In this document: positions 59,240-64,000 of the stretch, piece after piece | How positions within the stretch are numbered: position 1 is the first letter of the stretch | Layout: each line of letters opens with the position of its first letter | Origin: Chrysomallon squamiferum | Taxonomy: Eukaryota; Mollusca; Gastropoda; Neomphalida; Peltospiridae | Direction: 5' to 3' | Assembly: GCA_012295275.1 (NCBI GenBank) | Contig: CM022673.1 | Span: 5,661,811-5,725,810, forward strand | Length of the DNA stretch: 64,000 nucleotides | Translations under genes and position numbers: made by a program | The notes under the pieces: model-generated | What the model was told of the DNA's origin: nothing | Seen by the model: the letters and a program-made list of their open reading frames with translations, nothing else | The model's database searches: none

Positions 59240-62200
59240 CAAATAATAATAATAATAAGACGACTTTGTTCTGAAGGCAAATATAAGTTGAAATATTAAT
59301 AGGCATATGAACCTCTGCATAGCAAAACTGTGGAAAAAGGTTCATTTGCTTATGTCTTGGTCAGGATAATGGTCACATGTAAAATGTTTTCATTATTATA
59401 AAGTAAAAAATTATAAAAATCAGAATTGATGGCTATGGGAAAAAAAGGAACCCCAATCACCAACCATCATTGACAGTATTTTGATCTCAAATTTTTTTTA
59501 ATTTTTTATAAACAATATTGTTTTATTAATGAATTGGGGTATATTGTATTTTACCAATATTCATTTTTAATTCACAATAGTCACTGGTTGTAATTAAAAA
59601 TAAATAACCATTTTTCAGTTTGGATTATCAGATTTTATAATTTATAATAGTATCAGATTTTATAATTTTGTACATTGTAACTTGAATTAGAACAAAAGTT
59701 AGCTCATGAACTTAAGTACTTAAGTTTTCTTCTTTATTCATTTTATATAAAATGGATTGGCTTGTTTTCATTTGAAGTTTAAAATAATACAGTTCACATC
59801 TGTGCTGTTATTGAATTTCATATTTGGTTGTGGCAGCTTGAACATTTCATCAATAACATATGATGTGCCTTGGCTTGTTTTCTGAGGTCACTTCTGTTCA
59901 TATTAATATATGCAGTACCTTCTCTATAAATACCACAGTTATATTCAGGTCATTAAACAGGCCATTTCACTGCATAATTAAAGATAGCTCACAGCAAAAG
60001 TTTCTAAAACCCTTGCTTCCAAAGCCTTTCTGAATTTACACCAAAAGAAGTCATATAATAATTTAACAGTGCATCAGTTGTTCACCTGTATCATTTAAAA
60101 TAAATAGCTTCATCTTGGTCCGCAAATGTCAAATAATGATTTGCACATGAGTTTATTAATATTGTAAAACCATGACAGGCTAAAATAAACGGAATGAATT
60201 CAGTGGACAATCAGGATATTACTGCCATGTGTTTTATTGTTGTTCTTGGTTCTTAATAATTAATAATAAAATATATGAAGAGTTATTTAAACAAATGTTT
60301 ATTTTTCATTCTGTATTATAATTTTTTTTATGTAACTTATTTTTATATCTGGCTAAACTAGTAAGTTGATTGGATCTTGAATATATTTTTATGCAATGTA
60401 AATAATGATTTTGCTGTATGGTTAGGAAACTGTTCTAAAACCACACTGTAGAAATGACAAATGACTTAGTACTGTTATCTTTAGTGAAGTGTTTTAATAA
60501 ATCAATATACTATAATGTGAATACACCGATACTGCATCAGAATCTAGAAAATGTATTTTAATTTAAATATATTTTACACTGAATATATGGCACATATATA
60601 TATAAAAAAAAAAAGACTAAATATTCCCTTTTAACCAATGTGTGTGTATGATTCCAAAAAAGGGACAGCTATGTTATTAAGTTGTTTTTTTCATTTATAT
60701 TTTAGGAATCATCTTGCAAATATGTTTGAAAATGATCGCCATTTTTCACATTTATCAACCTTGGAAAGAGAGATTTCATTTCGTACAGAAATGGTATTTA
60801 TTTTCTTGTTTAATTATTTATTTGTTTAATTTAGTCCATAATTATTGTACTAATGCTCAACAAAAAAACCCCCACTAGGTCGCAGTGACAGTCTGGGTCA
60901 AAACTTTCTACTGGGAGAACTTTCTAAACACTTGAAAATCAAAACAGCAAGTTGCCATGGTGACCTGTGGAATCTGAAATTATCATTTAAAATTTTTGTT
61001 TATAGATATAATTTTTCAAATGACTAGATGCACACGTTAAAGATATTTCAAATCCATGATATCTTAAAGTATTTGTCTTGTATTTTAATGTTTTCTCTCG
61101 CAGGGACTCTATTATTCATATTTCAAAACAATGATTGAATCTGAAACATTTTTCACTGGACTGACATCCATCATGTACGACAACATCACCGAGTATCCAC
61201 AAATCATTAATGTTTTTAAACGATTCAACTTGTATCCAGAGGTAAGGTACCTGTAGCAAAATATTTAATATCTGCACATGTTTCTCGTTATGTTACAAGA
61301 AAGAGAGAGAGCGAGTGAGCATGTTTATGTTTTTGTGAATGCGATATCATGATAGTACATTTCAGTACAACAGTGAATGAATATTGTTGAATTAATAGTT
61401 AGTTTTGTATGTATGTGAATATATCTGATATCTGTACCAAGCAAATGTTAAAGTTTTACCTGTGTTTGTGTGTATGTTTGTGTGTATATTAAAAACAAGA
61501 TTACAAAATTTTGTAGTATTTGATCAAGTGTGTTGGTGTAGTTTTGTGTGGGTGTATGTGTGTATTAAAAAAAGATTACAATATTTTATAGTATGTCACT
61601 ATGTGTGTTTGTATATTTGTATGTGTGTGTGAAAGTGTGGGTACCACGAAAAAACAATATGACTAACATGATTTTCCTCATCAACAGTTCTTAATTCCTT
61701 TACTAGCTTTCTTAAAAAAAAAAAAAAACATTTGTGTAAAACAAAATAAATTCAAACAATTTAAATTAATGTTCTCAAGAATTAAACAAATACAGAACAA
61801 AAATGCGCAGTGACATCATTTCTTTGATGTGTTACGACGATTGACATGTATGAATCTTTGTGTAAGACTTGTAATCATTTCTTTTTCAGGTAGCTCTGGG
61901 TTTTGGTTTTAGAATTTATGAAGCAGTGAATGCTTTTTTTAGCCGTCCCACAACGGTATGCTGGAAAGTGGACAGGGGACCAGACCTTTCTCCCGTTTTA
62001 AGTTGTGAAGGTGAAAGATTATACATTCTCTCTCGTGTTTGTCCCTGAGATTTCTTTTTTTTTTTTTTTAATTATTATTCTTATTGTTTTTCATTATTTT
62101 ACAGACAAATTTAACATTTCCATTCCATTTTATTTTGTATTTATTCAAATACATTCAGTGTAATGGTATGTTTGTATATGTGTGTGGTGGGTTGGGGCTT

Positions 62201-62678
62201 GCCTGAGTATGTGCGCATCATCATTTTATACATGCCTTCTGGTATTTCATATTATGCAGATATTTATTGTTAATGAAGCTGGCTTACTAAAAGTAAATGA
62301 AAAATTTGATGCTGTCAGAAAATATTATTATTAGAACCAAACAATCGGTTTAAAATATTGGAATTTGGGTAAATAAAAAGGTTATTCAAAGAAATACACA
62401 CCATTTTACAATGTTGTTAAATAATCAGTACAGTAAAATAGATAAATGTCATGCCAGCATGTTGCTTTACTGCTATTTTATCATTACATTGAATTTTTTA
62501 GTGATTAATAAAAAGAATAATTAAATATATAAATCTGTTTGAAAACAAGTAATGAAAATAGATGATTCATTTAGAAACTGAATTTTAACAGTAGCATAAA
62601 TTTTTATGAGATGTTTATAAAGGTATAAAAGTATCATTTGAATTCCCACTGTTATCTTTATTTTTTCACACTGTTTAA

Positions 62679-62731
<53 letters not shown>

Positions 62732-63421
62732 GTTAAAGTTGCTGTTTATATCAAAATAATTTTTTTAAATGTCTAAAACATACAGAATTTGTTGATGTCA
62801 ATAAGTTTTATTTTTGTAGCATTTCACTGATGTTCATTCTGGTCACTCAGTTACATGGTTACTGGGAAAAAATTTCAAATGCTTCTTTGCAGTTATGATA
62901 TTAAAAGCACTAACTTTGTACAGAATTCTGTCATCAGCTGTATCTATTTCTTCAGATAAACTTTAAAAATGATATGGTTTTTTTCTGAAACAAAAGGAGT
63001 TAGTCCACATTTTTGCTGAAAATGAGCCCCCCACCATTTACCCAGTTGACACAACAAAAAAAAATCTTGCTTTTTTTTTAAGAACTGACCACAGGTATAA
63101 ACAGATCTGGTGACATTTTAATTCCTAATTAGATTTCCAGAGCAATTTAGTTTTAATCTGTACAGCATAATTACAGTTTTTCTGTTTGTATTTGTTCAAT
63201 TTTAGGATTAGGAGAACCCTCTTACTTCTATGTTGAGTCAGTTTTCATTCTTAATGGTCTCATGATGGGTCTCTTCTTTCTGTTCGGTTCCTACCTCAGG
63301 TAACTTCATTAATAACATTTTAAGTTGTAAATAACATTTCTGTTGAAAGTGTAAAAGAAAAAAATAAGCAAAATTACTGGTTTAGCAATAAAACAAAGTC
63401 AACCTTCCCAGGTTACTTTGG

Positions 63422-63466
<45 letters not shown>

Positions 63467-63871
63467 TTAACAATCATAAGAAGACTTTTATCTTTAATTC
63501 TTCATCATTTGTTCAGTATAATTGTTAGTAAAGAAGGAAATCTTTATAAAGCAAATTTATTAACAAAATCATGAAAACAAAATAGAACAAACAAATTCAT
63601 CCTTTTTAATTCTTATTTCTTTTTCTTGTTGTTGTTGTTATTTTAATTTTTGTTTATTAATTAAAAAAGTTAATAAGTGTTTACGGAAATTATATAATAC
63701 ATCCAGCTTTTTAATTTGGAATTAATTTATTAATTTCTATTAATTCATATATATATATATATATATATTTGTATTTTCATTAAAAAAAATTGAAAACTTA
63801 AATACATTTTCAGTGGCAGCTTGTTTGGGGGTCTGTTGACTGTCTCGTGTTTTGCTTACAATCATGGAGAG
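57620..63871 (+). CDS. DPY19L1: DPY19L1-like protein C-mannosyltransferase (3' end outside window)
   Basis: Multipass ER enzyme that attaches mannose to tryptophan in WxxW motifs of thrombospondin repeats, using dolichol-phosphate mannose. Exons: 57620-57785, 59158-59182, 60706-60793, 61104-61241, 61890-62010, 63206-63299 and 63814-63871. These give 230 in-phase residues, and the frame stays open at the last donor. The basic N-terminal tail is cytosolic; the first membrane segment spans [19 protein letters not shown]. The luminal loop has [33 protein letters not shown] and RFNLYPE, followed by [10 protein letters not shown] and membrane segments ([14 protein letters not shown]) ending at FAYNHGE. 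The [10 protein letters not shown] and ILNGLMM wording fits DPY19L1/L2 better than L3 or L4. The in-frame TTG at 57599 is not needed as a start. Catalytic residues reported for the family lie near the ENDR/first-loop region, which is present. Confidence 0.92.
57786..60705 (+). other. DPY19L1 introns 1 and 2
   Basis: These introns flank a 25-bp microexon (59158-59182). They are AT-rich, with a TA repeat at 59208-59237. No other coding seen. Later introns hold a (GT)n run (62682-62727) and (TTA)n (63423-63468). Confidence 0.5.
62682..62727 (+). repeat. (GT)n microsatellite
   Basis: About 23 units in a DPY19L1 intron. Confidence 0.95.
63423..63468 (+). repeat. (TTA)n microsatellite
   Basis: About 15 units in a DPY19L1 intron. 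Confidence 0.95.
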
Positions 63872-64000
63872 GTAATGTAACTTAACATGTTTAGACCATT
63901 ACATTTAAAATATTTACTAAAAATAATCCCAGTGTTCTTAAAAAGAAAAAGAAATAAAAAATCACTCACAACACAAGGGCTCTCTGAAATTTGCTAGTGA

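Overview
The window is animal nuclear DNA: very AT-rich, packed with microsatellites, with short coding exons bounded by GT/AG sites inside long introns. Degenerate copies of a tRNA-headed SINE sit in introns. Their core and 3' end resemble the common molluscan SINE as I remember it, so a mollusc (gastropod or bivalve) is the best guess. This is an inference, because no database could be searched.

Layout. (1) Positions 1116-24008, plus strand: 3' part of a SMARCD1/BAF60 gene, a SWI/SNF chromatin-remodelling subunit, with its start off the left edge. (2) 31282-40369, minus strand: a complete 11-exon polypeptide GalNAc-transferase (GALNT11-like), convergent with BAF60. (3) 41886-44206, plus: a three-exon GH105/GH88-like unsaturated-glycan hydrolase, divergent from GALNT. 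(4) 45176-46777, plus: a coding-intronless prolyl 4-hydroxylase alpha subunit (copy A). (5) 47644-49572, minus: a four-exon SDR9C-type (retinol/hydroxysteroid) dehydrogenase. (6) 51924-53519, plus: P4HA copy B, a pseudogene with three lesions. (7) 55673-55964, plus: P4HA copy C, an internally deleted chimeric remnant. (8) 57620-63871, plus: 5' part of a DPY19L1-like C-mannosyltransferase, running off the right edge.

Several products act in the secretory pathway (GALNT in the Golgi; P4HA and DPY19 in the ER; SDR and GH105 membrane-bound or secreted). They do not form a recognised single pathway, and I see no operon-like system.

The less ordinary observations are these: short tandem arrays that start at, and copy, splice-site sequence (three cases, one of which leaves the reading frame open through two spare donors); a probable GC-AG 5'UTR intron shared by P4HA copies A and B; the chimeric origin of copy C; and an animal GH105-like gene.
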